64,000 bases of DNA, taken from positions 1,798,001 through 1,862,000 of the forward strand of contig OZ253541.1 of assembly GCA_965262365.1 (NCBI GenBank). The letters are read 5' to 3'. Within the stretch, counting starts at the first letter, position 1. The number at the start of each line of letters is the position of its first letter. This document shows positions 44,963-53,392 of the stretch, piece after piece. The notes below the pieces were generated by a model. That model was not told where the DNA came from, did no database searches, and was given only the letters and a program-made list of their open reading frames with translations. Made by a program: the position numbers and the translations under genes. The DNA is from UBA6522 sp965262365 (GTDB lineage Bacteria > Pseudomonadota > Gammaproteobacteria > Steroidobacterales > Rariloculaceae).

Positions 44963-46294
44963 ATGACCGAGCACGACGAGAAGCTGCGAGAGGCCGTGGC
45001 GCTGTTCCGCTACGGGCTGATCGCGGACTTGGCGCACCTGCCCCGCGGCGCCCGCGGCATCGGTGAGAAGCTGAAAGAAAAGGCCGCCGGGACCTACGCG
45101 ATCCCCGGCACGCACCGCACCCGGGTGGCCGCGGAGACGATACGCAAGTGGCTGGTGACGTACCGCTACGGTGGCTTCGAGGCGCTGTACCCGAAACGTC
45201 GCTCGGACCTGGGCCGGCCCCGGCGCATGCCCGCGGAGGTCGCCGAGGCGCTGGTGGCGATCAAGACCCGGCGCCCCGGCTACTCCGTGCGCGCGGTCAT
45301 CGCCCACGCCGCCGAGCACGGGCTGGTGAGCGAGGCGGCGATGCCCTCGGCGTCCACCGTGCAGCGGTTGCTGCGCCGCGAGGGGCTGACGGGCCGGGCC
45401 GCCGCGCAGGGACCCGCCACGGACCGGCGCCGCTTCAACTATCGCCGGGCGGGCCAACTCTGGATGAGCGATGTAATGCACGGGCCGAAGGTCCCTGACG
45501 GTCGCCGCCGGCGCAAGACCTTCCTCATCGCCTTCATCGACGACGCCACCCGCGTCATTCCCCACGCCGCGTTCGCCTTCGCCGAGAACACCGCCGCGTT
45601 CCTGCCGGTGTTCAAGCACGCGCTGCTGCGCCGCGGACTCACCGAGCGCCTCTACGTGGACAACGGGGCGAATTACCGCTCCCGCCACCTCGCGCTGGTG
45701 TGCGCGAAGCTCGGCATTGCGCTCATCCACGCCCGCCCGTATCAACCGGCCGGCAAGGGCAAGATCGAACGCTGGTTCCGCACCCTGCGCGCCGGCTGGC
45801 TGCGCCATCTGGATGTGGGCTCGATCGACGGGATCGAGGCGTTGAACCGTGCGCTGGCCGGCTGGGTGGAGGGCGAATACCATCAGTCCCCGCACCGCGG
45901 ACTGGACGGTCAGACCCCGCTGGACCGCTGGGCCGGGACCGCCGCCGAGGTGCGCTACCCGGACGCCGCCGGGCTGGATCTGGACGAGCTGTTCCTGTTC
46001 GAGACCAAACGCCGCGTGCTCAAGGACCGCACCCTGAGTCTGCACGGGCGCCTCTACGAGGCCGACGCGATCCTCATCGGGCAAACCGTCACCGTGCGAT
46101 ACGATCCGGCCGCCCCGCCCACCCGGGCGCTGCAACTGGTGCACGAGGGACGTCCCGCGGGCCTGGCCACGCCGCTGGACGCCTACGCCAACACCGCCGT
46201 GAAACGCGAGCGCCGCTGCGGGCGCATCGAGCCCGGGGAGCCGCAACCGCCGCGCTCGCCGCTGAGCATCCGCCGACTGAAGGAGGAAGACTGA
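44963..46294 (+). CDS. DDE transposase/integrase of the nested element (TniA-like)
   Basis: A 443-residue transposase. Residues 40-160 carry helix-turn-helix DNA-binding modules (AAETIRKWLVTYRYGG; SASTVQRLLRREGL). The retroviral-integrase core spans about 175-320, with catalytic Asp in LWMSDVMHG, Asp in LYVDNGANY and Glu in GKGKIERWFRTL. A Mu-type beta-barrel follows (LYEADAILIGQTVTVRYDP). Ends SIRRLKEED, its TGA overlapping the ATG of the ATPase. It joins 3' ends during transposition; the partner ATPase would control target selection. Confidence 0.85.
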   Translation: MTEHDEKLREAVALFRYGLIADLAHLPRGARGIGEKLKEKAAGTYAIPGTHRTRVAAETIRKWLVTYRYGGFEALYPKRRSDLGRPRRMPAEVAEALVAIKTRRPGYSVRAVIAHAAEHGLVSEAAMPSASTVQRLLRREGLTGRAAAQGPATDRRRFNYRRAGQLWMSDVMHGPKVPDGRRRRKTFLIAFIDDATRVIPHAAFAFAENTAAFLPVFKHALLRRGLTERLYVDNGANYRSRHLALVCAKLGIALIHARPYQPAGKGKIERWFRTLRAGWLRHLDVGSIDGIEALNRALAGWVEGEYHQSPHRGLDGQTPLDRWAGTAAEVRYPDAAGLDLDELFLFETKRRVLKDRTLSLHGRLYEADAILIGQTVTVRYDPAAPPTRALQLVHEGRPAGLATPLDAYANTAVKRERRCGRIEPGEPQPPRSPLSIRRLKEED

Positions 46295-47094
46295 TGTACC
46301 TGCGCCACTTCGCCCTGACCCGCCTGCCGTTCGAAACCCCCGCGCACACCGACGAGCTGTTCCGCTGCGGCTCCCATCGCGAGGCCGAGGCGCGGCTCAA
46401 GCACCTCATCGATCTGCGCGGTATCGGGCTGCTGACCGGGGAGTCCGGCAGCGGCAAGACCAGCGTGTGCCGCCACGTCACCGGTGCGTTGCACCCGGGG
46501 CTGTTCCGGGTGTGCTACGTGGCGCTGTCCACCGGCAACGTGATGGACATGTACAAGAGCATCGGCTGGGAACTGGGCCTGCCTACCGAGCACGCCCGCG
46601 CCGCGGCCTACCGCGCCATCCAGACCGAGATCACCCGCCTGGTCGGGGAGGCCAAGCAACAACCGGTGCTCGTCATCGACGAGGCTCACCACCTCAGAGC
46701 CGACGTGATCGAGGACCTCAGGCTGCTGACCAACTTCGACATGGACTCCGCCCCCAGGCTGTGCCTGGTGCTCATCGGACTGACCGAACTGCGCCGGCGC
46801 CTGAGCATGGCCGTGCACGAATCGATGCAACAGCGACTCATCGTTCAACACCACCTGCGCGGGCTGGAGCGCGAGGAACTGGACCCCTACCTCGCCCACC
46901 GGCTGCGCCTGGCCGGGTGCGAAATGCCCCTGTTCGATCCCCCCGCCATCGAGGCGCTGTACCAGGCCGCCCGCGGACTGCCGCGGCTCATCAACCGCAT
47001 CGCCCACTACGCGCTCTCGGCCGCGGCGGTCGAGCAAGCGCGTACCGTGGACGCCGAACACCTGGCCCGCGCCGTCGAGGATCTGCGGCCATGA
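46294..47094 (+). CDS. ExeA/TniB-like AAA+ ATPase
   Basis: A 266-residue ATPase. Opens MYLRHFALTRLPFETP, typical of the ExeA/TniB group. Walker A GESGSGKTS near 49-57, Walker B LVIDEAHH near 127-134, an arginine-containing sensor region QQRLIVQHHLRGL, and a C-terminal lid RGLPRLINRIAHYAL. Start overlaps the transposase stop (TGATG), and its stop overlaps the next start (ATGA), so all three are co-translated. Confidence 0.85.
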   Translation: MYLRHFALTRLPFETPAHTDELFRCGSHREAEARLKHLIDLRGIGLLTGESGSGKTSVCRHVTGALHPGLFRVCYVALSTGNVMDMYKSIGWELGLPTEHARAAAYRAIQTEITRLVGEAKQQPVLVIDEAHHLRADVIEDLRLLTNFDMDSAPRLCLVLIGLTELRRRLSMAVHESMQQRLIVQHHLRGLEREELDPYLAHRLRLAGCEMPLFDPPAIEALYQAARGLPRLINRIAHYALSAAAVEQARTVDAEHLARAVEDLRP

Positions 47095-47300
47095 TCGATC
47101 CCGATCCCCGGCCCGAGCAGATCAGCGACGAGGCCGCCGCGCACATGGCCGAGTGCCTGCAACGCATCGCCTATGACTTCGAAGGCCGCTACTACGGCCA
47201 GATCAGGCGCCACGCAGAATCCATCCGGCCGCCCCCGTGCCCCGCCGAGTCCTGCCACGAACGCCAGCTGCACCTGTTCGGCGAACCCCGCCCGTTCTGA
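47091..47300 (+). CDS. 69-residue last protein of the nested element
   Basis: Starts at ATG 47091, overlapping the ATPase stop by four bases. Composition: an acidic helical N-terminus (ISDEAAAHMAECLQRIA), then CPAESCHERQLHLFGEPRPF with a Cys-X4-Cys-His cluster. No family recognised; tight coupling suggests it belongs to the transposition machinery. Confidence 0.6.
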   Translation: MIDPDPRPEQISDEAAAHMAECLQRIAYDFEGRYYGQIRRHAESIRPPPCPAESCHERQLHLFGEPRPF

Positions 47301-47494
47301 ATCCGCGCCCAAACGGACCCGCCAACGCCGGCCGATCCTTCGGATCGGACCGGGTCGTGCCCCTCCATCACCCAACCGCCGTCGCGGCGACCGGCCTGCG
47401 ATGGTCGGCAAAAGCAAAACAATGTGACCAATCCGGCCTCAACCGTGACCGGATAATCCGACAAATCCGTGTCGGTCTAGTCTGACCAACAACA

Positions 47495-47500
47495 CCCGGG
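47495..47500. repeat. 6-bp target duplication CCCGGG, right
   Basis: Follows the CAACAACA right end of the nested element; matches 43986-43991. Confidence 0.8.
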
Positions 47501-47711
47501 CGTCGCGCTCGAACTGCAACAGCGAGGCGTACTTCAACCCGAAGATTGCCAGCCCCGACATCAAACAGTCCGTCAGGTTCAAGCCCCGTCCGGCCACGGT
47601 GTCCTCGATGCGGTTAAAGCTGGCGCGCACCTCCCGGAGCAAGCCCGGGGCGCTCAAGGTCTTGCGAAGGCGAGGGCGGGGCGCTTGGGCTGAAATGGAC
47701 AACTTGGACAT
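47495..47711 (-). pseudogene. IS4-like transposase copy B, 5' part
   Basis: From ATG 47711 it encodes residues 1-72, including KTLSAPGLLREVRASFNRIEDT-like and CLMSGLAIFGLKYASLLQF segments that align with residues 10-65 of copy A. After FERDAR the frame enters the nested element. Joining 47495-47711 to the bases up to 43985 gives one open frame of 446 codons reading FERDARGKALIRSNLK across the junction. Confidence 0.85.
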
Positions 47712-47944
47712 GGTTCATGACCCGATGGTTGAAAATACCGTGCCATGATACTGATTCAAAGAAAAAAGTTTACGAAAAACGTTTCTGAAAGCCTTCTGAA
47801 ACCCGCTTCATCGCTCGCTTTTCAAAGGAAGCGGGAATTGCTGATCCTGCCAAAATACTCTGACTCTTAATTCTGACGCTTACGCTTTCACGGCGGTATC
47901 GGCTGCCGGATTCATGGCGCGTCTTGCGCGGGGTGCCCGGACAC

Positions 47945-49288
47945 TCAGAGCCTCACCTCAAAGTGCGCCGTCGTCGATGCACGGATCTCGTCAAGCGTCG
48001 CCCCCGGCATGACTTCGACCAGGTTCAATTGGCCGTCGACAAAACGGAACTTGGCCAGCTCCGTGACGACCACGCTCACGGTACCGACGGCAGTCAACGG
48101 CAACGTGCACTCGGGAACGATCTTGGCGGCTCCGTCCCTGCTCGTATGCATCATCGATACGATCAATTTCCGTACCCCCGAGGCAAGGTCCATGGCCCCC
48201 CCTACGCCCAGCAACGGCTTGCCCGGAACGGCCCAATTGGCCAGGTTGGCGCTTTCGTCCACCTGCAGCCCGCCTATGATCGCCACATCCACGTGCCCGC
48301 CCCGGATCATGGCGAACGAACTTGCGCTGTCGAAATAGCTGCTGCCGGGCAAGGCGGTCACGGGGATCTTGCCGGCGTTGACCGGGTAGTCCATGGCTCC
48401 GCCGGATTCCGGTTCCGGCCCGACGCCGAGCATGCCATTCTCGGTATGCATGATGATGCCGTGCTCCGGCGTGATCAGGTTCGCCACCAACGTGGGAATC
48501 CCGATGCCGAGATTGACGACATCTCCCGGATTCAATTCCTCCAGAGCGCTGCGCGCCATTGTCATTCGCGCCGGGCTCACCTTCTTGAGACTCCCGGCGA
48601 CCGACGCGGAACTGCCCAATTCCTCCAGCGTCGTGTGAGCCTCGACGAGGTAGTCGACAAAGCAGCCGGGCGTGTGAATCTTTCCGGGATCCAGTTCGCC
48701 GACGGGAACGACCGACTCCACCTCGGCGATCACCAGTGTCCCGGCGGTCGCCGCCGCCTGGTTGAAGTTGTTTTCTGTCCTGCGATACACGAGGTTGCCC
48801 GCGGTATCGGCCTGCCAAGCGCGTATCAACGCCACATCCGCTCTCAGGGCTGGCTGAAACACGTATTCGATCCCATCGATGATCCGAGTGTCTCGGCCTT
48901 CGGCCAGCGGCGTACCGGCAGATGTCGGAGTATAGAACCCGCCGATTCCGGCCCCTCCCGCACGTATGGCCTCGGCCATGCTGCCCTGGGGCAGCAATTC
49001 GATTTCGATCCTCCCGCTTTGATAGGCCTCAACGGCTTCGCGATTACTGGTGAAATATGAGCCGATTGCCTTTCTGATCTGCCCGTTACGCAGCATCTGG
49101 CCGCCCCCAAGACCGGGTTCGCCGATGTTGTTGGTAATCATCGTCAGATCCCTGACATCGGTCTCGGCGATCGCGTCAAGCAGGTGAACCGGCGTACCGG
49201 TCATGCCGAATCCGCCGACGACGAGTACGTCACCGGACTTGATCTTGCGCGCAGCCTCTTTGACGGAGATAAGCGGTACTGTCTTCAT
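47945..49288 (-). CDS. Fused-subunit 3-oxoacid/acetate-type CoA-transferase
   Basis: A 447-residue family I CoA-transferase with the alpha and beta halves in one chain, as in SCOT. Alpha half 1-225 (VVGGFGMTGTPVHLLDAI, ITNNIGEPGLGG); beta half from about 238 with nucleophile Glu283 in TENGMLGVGP, and GIGIPTLVAN just before it. Moves CoA between acyl donors and acids such as succinate or acetoacetate. Acid substrate not determinable by eye. Same strand as the methylsuccinyl-CoA operon but separated by 247 bases with a small opposite ORF, so it may be transcribed separately; a role in supplying or releasing C4/C5 acyl-CoAs is plausible. Confidence 0.83.
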   Translation of the reverse strand: MKTVPLISVKEAARKIKSGDVLVVGGFGMTGTPVHLLDAIAETDVRDLTMITNNIGEPGLGGGQMLRNGQIRKAIGSYFTSNREAVEAYQSGRIEIELLPQGSMAEAIRAGGAGIGGFYTPTSAGTPLAEGRDTRIIDGIEYVFQPALRADVALIRAWQADTAGNLVYRRTENNFNQAAATAGTLVIAEVESVVPVGELDPGKIHTPGCFVDYLVEAHTTLEELGSSASVAGSLKKVSPARMTMARSALEELNPGDVVNLGIGIPTLVANLITPEHGIIMHTENGMLGVGPEPESGGAMDYPVNAGKIPVTALPGSSYFDSASSFAMIRGGHVDVAIIGGLQVDESANLANWAVPGKPLLGVGGAMDLASGVRKLIVSMMHTSRDGAAKIVPECTLPLTAVGTVSVVVTELAKFRFVDGQLNLVEVMPGATLDEIRASTTAHFEVRL

Positions 49289-49343
49289 TTCGTCGTTGGG
49301 AGATCAGCCGACTCTGCGCCTCGCCATTCGCTGGTTCCAGGCA

Positions 49344-49514
49344 ATGCTACACGTTTCTGAAGTGCCGCGGCCAGATGCCACCATCATGCCCGCCGACATC
49401 CGCCACCAGGGATTCTCCAAGAAACGCTCGATGCTGCTGGTCTGGGAAAACGGCAATCCTGAATTGCCGGCCATGTACGAGCGGGGCGAATTGCCGGTTA
49501 ACCTGGCCGGCTAG
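49344..49514 (+). CDS. Small 56-residue ORF of unknown function
   Basis: ATG 49344 opens a frame containing IRHQGFSKKRSMLLVWENGN and ending ELPVNLAG. It has protein-like composition and the frame is open further upstream. It could be a small gene or the 3' scrap of a larger one, since it points against its neighbours. No family recognised and no clear ribosome site. Confidence 0.35.
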   Translation: MLHVSEVPRPDATIMPADIRHQGFSKKRSMLLVWENGNPELPAMYERGELPVNLAG

Positions 49515-49535
49515 TTCTGATACCAGGCAACGTCG

Positions 49536-50402
49536 TCAACCGGGAGCGCGTGGCGGTTCCACAATCGCCTCCGCCTCCACGGCCACGTTGCCGTCCGGAC
49601 CTTCCGCCCAAAGCGCCACACGTCCGTCCTCGGGCCTGGCGAGCACCCGAAACGGCGCGCCGCAAAACAGCGGCGCACGCGCCCGGAACGTGAACCCCCT
49701 GGCCGGCGTCCCGTCCTGACGGAGGTTCTCCATGAGCAGAATGGCCAACAGCGGGCCGTGAACGAGCAGGCCCGGATAGCCCTCCATGTCCCTGACGTAG
49801 GATTCGTCGTAGTGAATACGGTGAGCGTTGAAGGTCAGCGCGGAGAACCGAAACAACATGACCGGATCGGGGTCGATGATACGGGCCTTCGTTCCCGCCG
49901 GAGCGGGCGCCCACTGTGGCTCGACGACTGGCGCGGCGGGAGGGGTCCCGTATCCCCGGTAGACGATATCCCGTTCCTCTTCCACGCAAAGCCGCCCGTG
50001 CTGCAGTACTTGATGGCGAACCCGCACGAAAACCAACGGTCCGCTGCGTCCTTGCTTCCGCTCCACCGATACGATCTCGCTGCTGCGGCGCGCCGGATGG
50101 CCGACCGACAGAGGCCAGTGAAAGCGGAATCGACCACCCGCAAACATTCGCCGGGGCAGTTGGACCGGGGGCAGGAATCCGCCTCGGCACGGATGCCCGT
50201 CCGCGCCAAGCTCTCTTCGGGGAGCACCGGGCAGGAAATATAGCCAGTGCCAGAGCGGCGGCAGGGATGAATCCATCGAAAACCCGGTATCGACATCGTC
50301 CAGCGTCGCCAGCAGCCGCATCGCCGGACCCGGCGTGATCAGGTCTTCGCGAACTTCCGTTTTCCCGACCCAGGACAACAGGTCGAATTCATTCGGTGAC
50401 AT
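49536..50402 (-). CDS. meh: Mesaconyl-C4-CoA hydratase (MaoC/HTD2-like hot-dog hydratase)
   Basis: A 288-residue cytoplasmic hydratase with an N-terminal FAS1-like dehydratase half and a C-terminal MaoC half. The catalytic region FNAHRIHYDESY is near residues 190-201, followed by GLLVHGPLLAILL. In the 3-hydroxypropionate bi-cycle, mesaconyl-C4-CoA hydratase adds water to mesaconyl-C4-CoA to give citramalyl-CoA; related proteins hydrate itaconyl-CoA. Assignment rests on the gene next door, the C1-C4 transferase. Third gene of the operon, 33 bases after it. Confidence 0.75.
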   Translation of the reverse strand: MSPNEFDLLSWVGKTEVREDLITPGPAMRLLATLDDVDTGFSMDSSLPPLWHWLYFLPGAPRRELGADGHPCRGGFLPPVQLPRRMFAGGRFRFHWPLSVGHPARRSSEIVSVERKQGRSGPLVFVRVRHQVLQHGRLCVEEERDIVYRGYGTPPAAPVVEPQWAPAPAGTKARIIDPDPVMLFRFSALTFNAHRIHYDESYVRDMEGYPGLLVHGPLLAILLMENLRQDGTPARGFTFRARAPLFCGAPFRVLARPEDGRVALWAEGPDGNVAVEAEAIVEPPRAPG

Positions 50403-50435
50403 CGCGCTTCAGCCTCCCGTCACAAGTGGTGTGTG

Positions 50436-51662
50436 CTAAACCGACGTGCAATCTCTCGATGCCACGCCGCGAGCCTGTAGCGCTCGAATCTCCGAATCGC
50501 CAAGCCCCAGGATCTCAGCCAGAACTTCCTCGGTATGCTCGCCCAGACGCGGTGCCGGGCGCACCGGCAACCGGTCAACCGCGCTGAACTCGATGGGCGA
50601 CCCGGGCACACGATGCCGCCCAATGCCGGGTTGGTCAATTTCTTCGAACATCGGATTGGCCGTCGAGCAGCGCGGGTCGCTGGCGATGAGCTCGGCGAAG
50701 GTCCGATAGGGCCCCCAAAGCACATTGTGCCGGTCAAGCGCAGCTTCCACGTCGGTGAATCCGCGCGCAGCCGTCCATCGCTCCACCAGCGGAAACAGGG
50801 CGTCTCGTGCCAACCAACGGTCTTCCTCACGATGGCAATCGATTCCCCGGGTACTCTCCAGAGCGTCGATGTCAGCGCTCAACTCCATCGCTTCCACCAG
50901 CGAGTCCCATTGCCGGGGCGTAACCGCCAGGATCATGACGTTGCGTCCATCCGCCGTTCTGAAGTCCCGGCCGAAGGTGCCGTATACGGCGTTGCCATGC
51001 GCTGGGCGCTCAACTCGGTTGATCTCGGCCTCGGACAGGTAACCCAGGTGCCCCGTAATCCCCATGGCCACATCGGACAGTGCGATTCGCGCCAACTGGC
51101 CCGCGCCGGTCGCCCGACGATGACGCTCGGCGGCCAGAATGGCGGTGGCAGCCGCCAGGGCGCACAGGCTGTCCCAGGCCGGCAATACGTGATTGACCGG
51201 CTCGTCGGAGCCCACGGTCCCGGTGACGCCCGGAAAGCCCACCGCGGAATTGACCGTATAGTCCACCGCGATCGCACCATCGGGGCTTCCCGCAATCTGC
51301 AGCATGATCAGGTCCCGGCGTTTCTTCCTGAGAGACGCATACGACAACAGGCCCGTGGCTGAAAGGTTGGTGAGGAAAATGCCGGCATCAGCACCGGGCG
51401 CGGTGATCAACGCCGCAGCAAGCTCGCGGCCTGCAGGCGATCTCAGGTCAAGGGTGACGGAGCGTTTGCCCTTGTTCAATCCAGCCCAGTAGAGACTGGA
51501 ACCGCCGGCCGTCACCGGCCAGCGTCGGTAATCGAGCCCGCCGCCGATGGGATCGATCCGAATCACCTCGGCACCCATCTGAGCGAGGGTCACGCCAGCC
51601 ATGGGCGCGGCGATAAACGCCGCAATCTCGACCACACGCATACCGGCAAGTATTCCGCTCAT
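50436..51662 (-). CDS. mct: Mesaconyl-CoA C1-C4 CoA transferase (2-methylfumaryl-CoA isomerase), family III
   Basis: A 408-residue family III CoA-transferase. ATG 51662 overlaps the preceding stop by four bases (ATGA), so it is translationally coupled. N-terminal Rossmann part GMRVVEIAAFIAAPMAGVTL; the probable catalytic Asp164 in LPAWDSLCALAAA; family features GLNKGKRSVTLDL and HNVLWGPYRTF. In Chloroflexus the homologue moves CoA intramolecularly from C1 to C4 of mesaconate. The identification is by family resemblance plus its position between methylsuccinyl-CoA dehydrogenase and mesaconyl-C4-CoA hydratase genes. Confidence 0.78.
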   Translation of the reverse strand: MSGILAGMRVVEIAAFIAAPMAGVTLAQMGAEVIRIDPIGGGLDYRRWPVTAGGSSLYWAGLNKGKRSVTLDLRSPAGRELAAALITAPGADAGIFLTNLSATGLLSYASLRKKRRDLIMLQIAGSPDGAIAVDYTVNSAVGFPGVTGTVGSDEPVNHVLPAWDSLCALAAATAILAAERHRRATGAGQLARIALSDVAMGITGHLGYLSEAEINRVERPAHGNAVYGTFGRDFRTADGRNVMILAVTPRQWDSLVEAMELSADIDALESTRGIDCHREEDRWLARDALFPLVERWTAARGFTDVEAALDRHNVLWGPYRTFAELIASDPRCSTANPMFEEIDQPGIGRHRVPGSPIEFSAVDRLPVRPAPRLGEHTEEVLAEILGLGDSEIRALQARGVASRDCTSV

Positions 51663-53311
51663 CGGCGACGAGCCAACAGGCCGCGGGCGATCACGGTGGC
51701 CTGAATCTCGGCGGCGCCCTCGAACAGGTTGAGCACCCGGGCATCGCACAGTACGCGGCTCACCGGATATTCCAGGGCGTATCCATTGCCCCCGTGAACC
51801 TGCACGGCCGCGTCGGCATTGGACCAGGCAACCCGGCCCGCCAGGAGTTTGGCCATGCCCGCTTCCAGGTCGCAGCGGCGCCCGCCGTCCTTCTCCCGCG
51901 CCGCGAAATAGGTCAGTTCGCGCGCGGCGATGGTTTCAGCGGCCATCATCAGCAACTTGCCGTGGATGCGGGGAAATTCGAATATGGCGCGACCGAATTG
52001 CCGACGTTCGAGTGCATAGCCGATCGCCAGTTCAAGCGCATTCCGGGCCACGCCCACCGAGCGCGCGGCGGTCTGGATTCGTCCGCTCTCCATGGCTTGC
52101 GCCATCTGCTTGAAACCATTGCCGGGCGTACCTCCCAGGAGATTGGATTCGGGCACTTCAAACCCATCGAACGCGATCTCGTATTCACGCATGCCGCGAT
52201 AGCCCAGCACATGAATCTCGGTTCCCGACATGCCGCGAGCGGGAAACGGTGCGACTCCATCTCCGCGCGGTTTTTCCGCCAGCAAGATCGAGAGCCCCCG
52301 ATAACCCGGTTCGGCCGGATCCGTGCGGACCAGCAGGGTCATCACGTCACTCCGGGCGGCATGGGTCACCCAGCTCTTGGCCCCGTGCACCTGCCATGAA
52401 CGCGATCCGTCGGGTTTGACCGTCAGTTCCGCGCGGGTCCTGACATGCGCCAGATCGGAACCGAAATCCGGTTCGCTGAAGGCGATGGTCGGCAGTATAT
52501 CCCCGGTTGCGATACGGGGAAGGAAGCGCCGTTTCTGATCATCGGTACCGGCTGCTGCGATGAGTTCGGCCGCAATCTCCGAGCGTGTAGCCAATGAGCC
52601 GACGCCAATATACCCCCTCGACAGTTCCTCCGAGGCGATGCACATCGCCACCTTGCCGAGATTCGCCCCTCCCCACTCTTCGGAAAGCGCGATGCCGAAG
52701 ACGCCCAGATCCCCGAGTTCCCGAACAGTTTCAATCGGAATAAGGGCGTTTTCATGGTGCCATTGTTGAGCTTGGGGCTCAATTTTTTCGTCGGTGAACC
52801 TGCGAAATTGTTCGCGCACCAGGTCGAGTGAATCGTCCCCCATGGGTGGCGGGGCCAACCGGGTCTCCGCCAGGCGCTGTGCCGCGCAGTGGTAAGCATC
52901 CGCATCGGCCGCAAGCCGCACCAGGGCGGTTACCCCTGGCGACGAGAACAGCTGCTGAGCCTCAGTCTCGATACCGAGATCCAGCGGCCGTGCAGTTTCC
53001 ACCTGGCTCATGGGGATGCCGCCGCGCAACTGTTGAAGATATTCGCCGAACAGCAAGACAAGCATGGACCGGTCGGCTTGTCCCAGGCGACCCTCCCGGG
53101 ATTGTCGGCACGCCCAGCCCAGCGTCTGCTTCAGCGCCTCCACATAGCAGGCAATCCAGGCAACACCATGCACCGCATGCTGGTGGCGCTCCAGCATTGC
53201 CGTGACGACCTCGCCGTCGGGCGCTACCAGTCCGGCAAGCGCGTCGATTGCGGAATCGAGATACCGAGACGCAGCATCGCACGCTGCCCCTGTAGCCCTG
53301 AGTTCCTCCAT
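51659..53311 (-). CDS. mcd: (2S)-Methylsuccinyl-CoA dehydrogenase
   Basis: A 550-residue FAD acyl-CoA dehydrogenase. ATG 53311 with GGGG upstream. The roughly 160-residue helical N-terminal extension before the core distinguishes methylsuccinyl-CoA dehydrogenases from ordinary 380-residue homologues. Core motifs: SRGYIGVGSLATRSEIAAEL, TIAFSEPDFGSDLAHVRTRA, RRQFGRAIFEFPRIHGKL and the C-terminal LFEGAAEIQATVIARGLL. Oxidises (2S)-methylsuccinyl-CoA to mesaconyl-C1-CoA in the ethylmalonyl-CoA pathway. First gene of the operon; a -10-like TATACT lies upstream on the minus strand (53344-53349). Confidence 0.82.
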   Translation of the reverse strand: MEELRATGAACDAASRYLDSAIDALAGLVAPDGEVVTAMLERHQHAVHGVAWIACYVEALKQTLGWACRQSREGRLGQADRSMLVLLFGEYLQQLRGGIPMSQVETARPLDLGIETEAQQLFSSPGVTALVRLAADADAYHCAAQRLAETRLAPPPMGDDSLDLVREQFRRFTDEKIEPQAQQWHHENALIPIETVRELGDLGVFGIALSEEWGGANLGKVAMCIASEELSRGYIGVGSLATRSEIAAELIAAAGTDDQKRRFLPRIATGDILPTIAFSEPDFGSDLAHVRTRAELTVKPDGSRSWQVHGAKSWVTHAARSDVMTLLVRTDPAEPGYRGLSILLAEKPRGDGVAPFPARGMSGTEIHVLGYRGMREYEIAFDGFEVPESNLLGGTPGNGFKQMAQAMESGRIQTAARSVGVARNALELAIGYALERRQFGRAIFEFPRIHGKLLMMAAETIAARELTYFAAREKDGGRRCDLEAGMAKLLAGRVAWSNADAAVQVHGGNGYALEYPVSRVLCDARVLNLFEGAAEIQATVIARGLLARRR

Positions 53312-53345
53312 TGCGCCCCGCTCACTGTCCGTTCGACCCAGGCAG

Positions 53346-53358
53346 TATAATGGCCGCC
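53346..53358 (+). promoter_or_regulatory. TATAAT -10 element with GGCCGCC, plus strand
   Basis: TATAATGGCCGCC at 53346-53358. It matches TATGATGGCCGCC at 63701-63713, upstream of the glutathionyl-hydroquinone reductase. No good -35 is seen here. It would originally have driven the now decayed aldehyde dehydrogenase gene and could now read towards cobS. Confidence 0.35.
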
Positions 53359-53392
53359 GATTTCCCCCCGCCACCAGCGACCCCGAGGAATA

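Larger units (their letters stand above)
43992..47494 (+). mobile_element. Nested 3.5-kb transposon with rve transposase and ExeA/TniB-like ATPase
   Basis: Starts TGTTGTTAGGC and ends CCAACAACA, so the ends are inverted TGTTGTT(A/G)G with terminal TG..CA, flanked by CCCGGG on both sides. The four plus-strand genes (44238, 44963, 46294, 47091) are tightly packed. The gene-dense part (about 44.5-47.1 kb) is visibly richer in GC than the surrounding DNA. Terminal TG..CA, a DDE integrase with Mu-type C-terminal barrel and a partner ATPase place it with the Mu/Tn5053/Tn7-like retroviral-integrase elements. No cargo gene was recognised. Confidence 0.82.
42687..47843 (-). mobile_element. IS4-like insertion sequence, copy B, interrupted by a nested element
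   Basis: Left TIR CAGCAATTCCCGCTAA at 42687-42702; right end at 47828-47843 matches 14 of 16 bases. Without the nested 3503-bp element and its 6-bp duplication the copy would be 1648 bp. It lacks a matching target duplication, so it is older than copy A or lies at a rearrangement joint. Confidence 0.8.

Noticed and set aside
44912..46246. 444-residue minus-strand frame opposite the nested transposase
   Set aside because: The plus strand has a full DDE core, coupled neighbours and ribosome sites; the minus frame has no recognisable motif.
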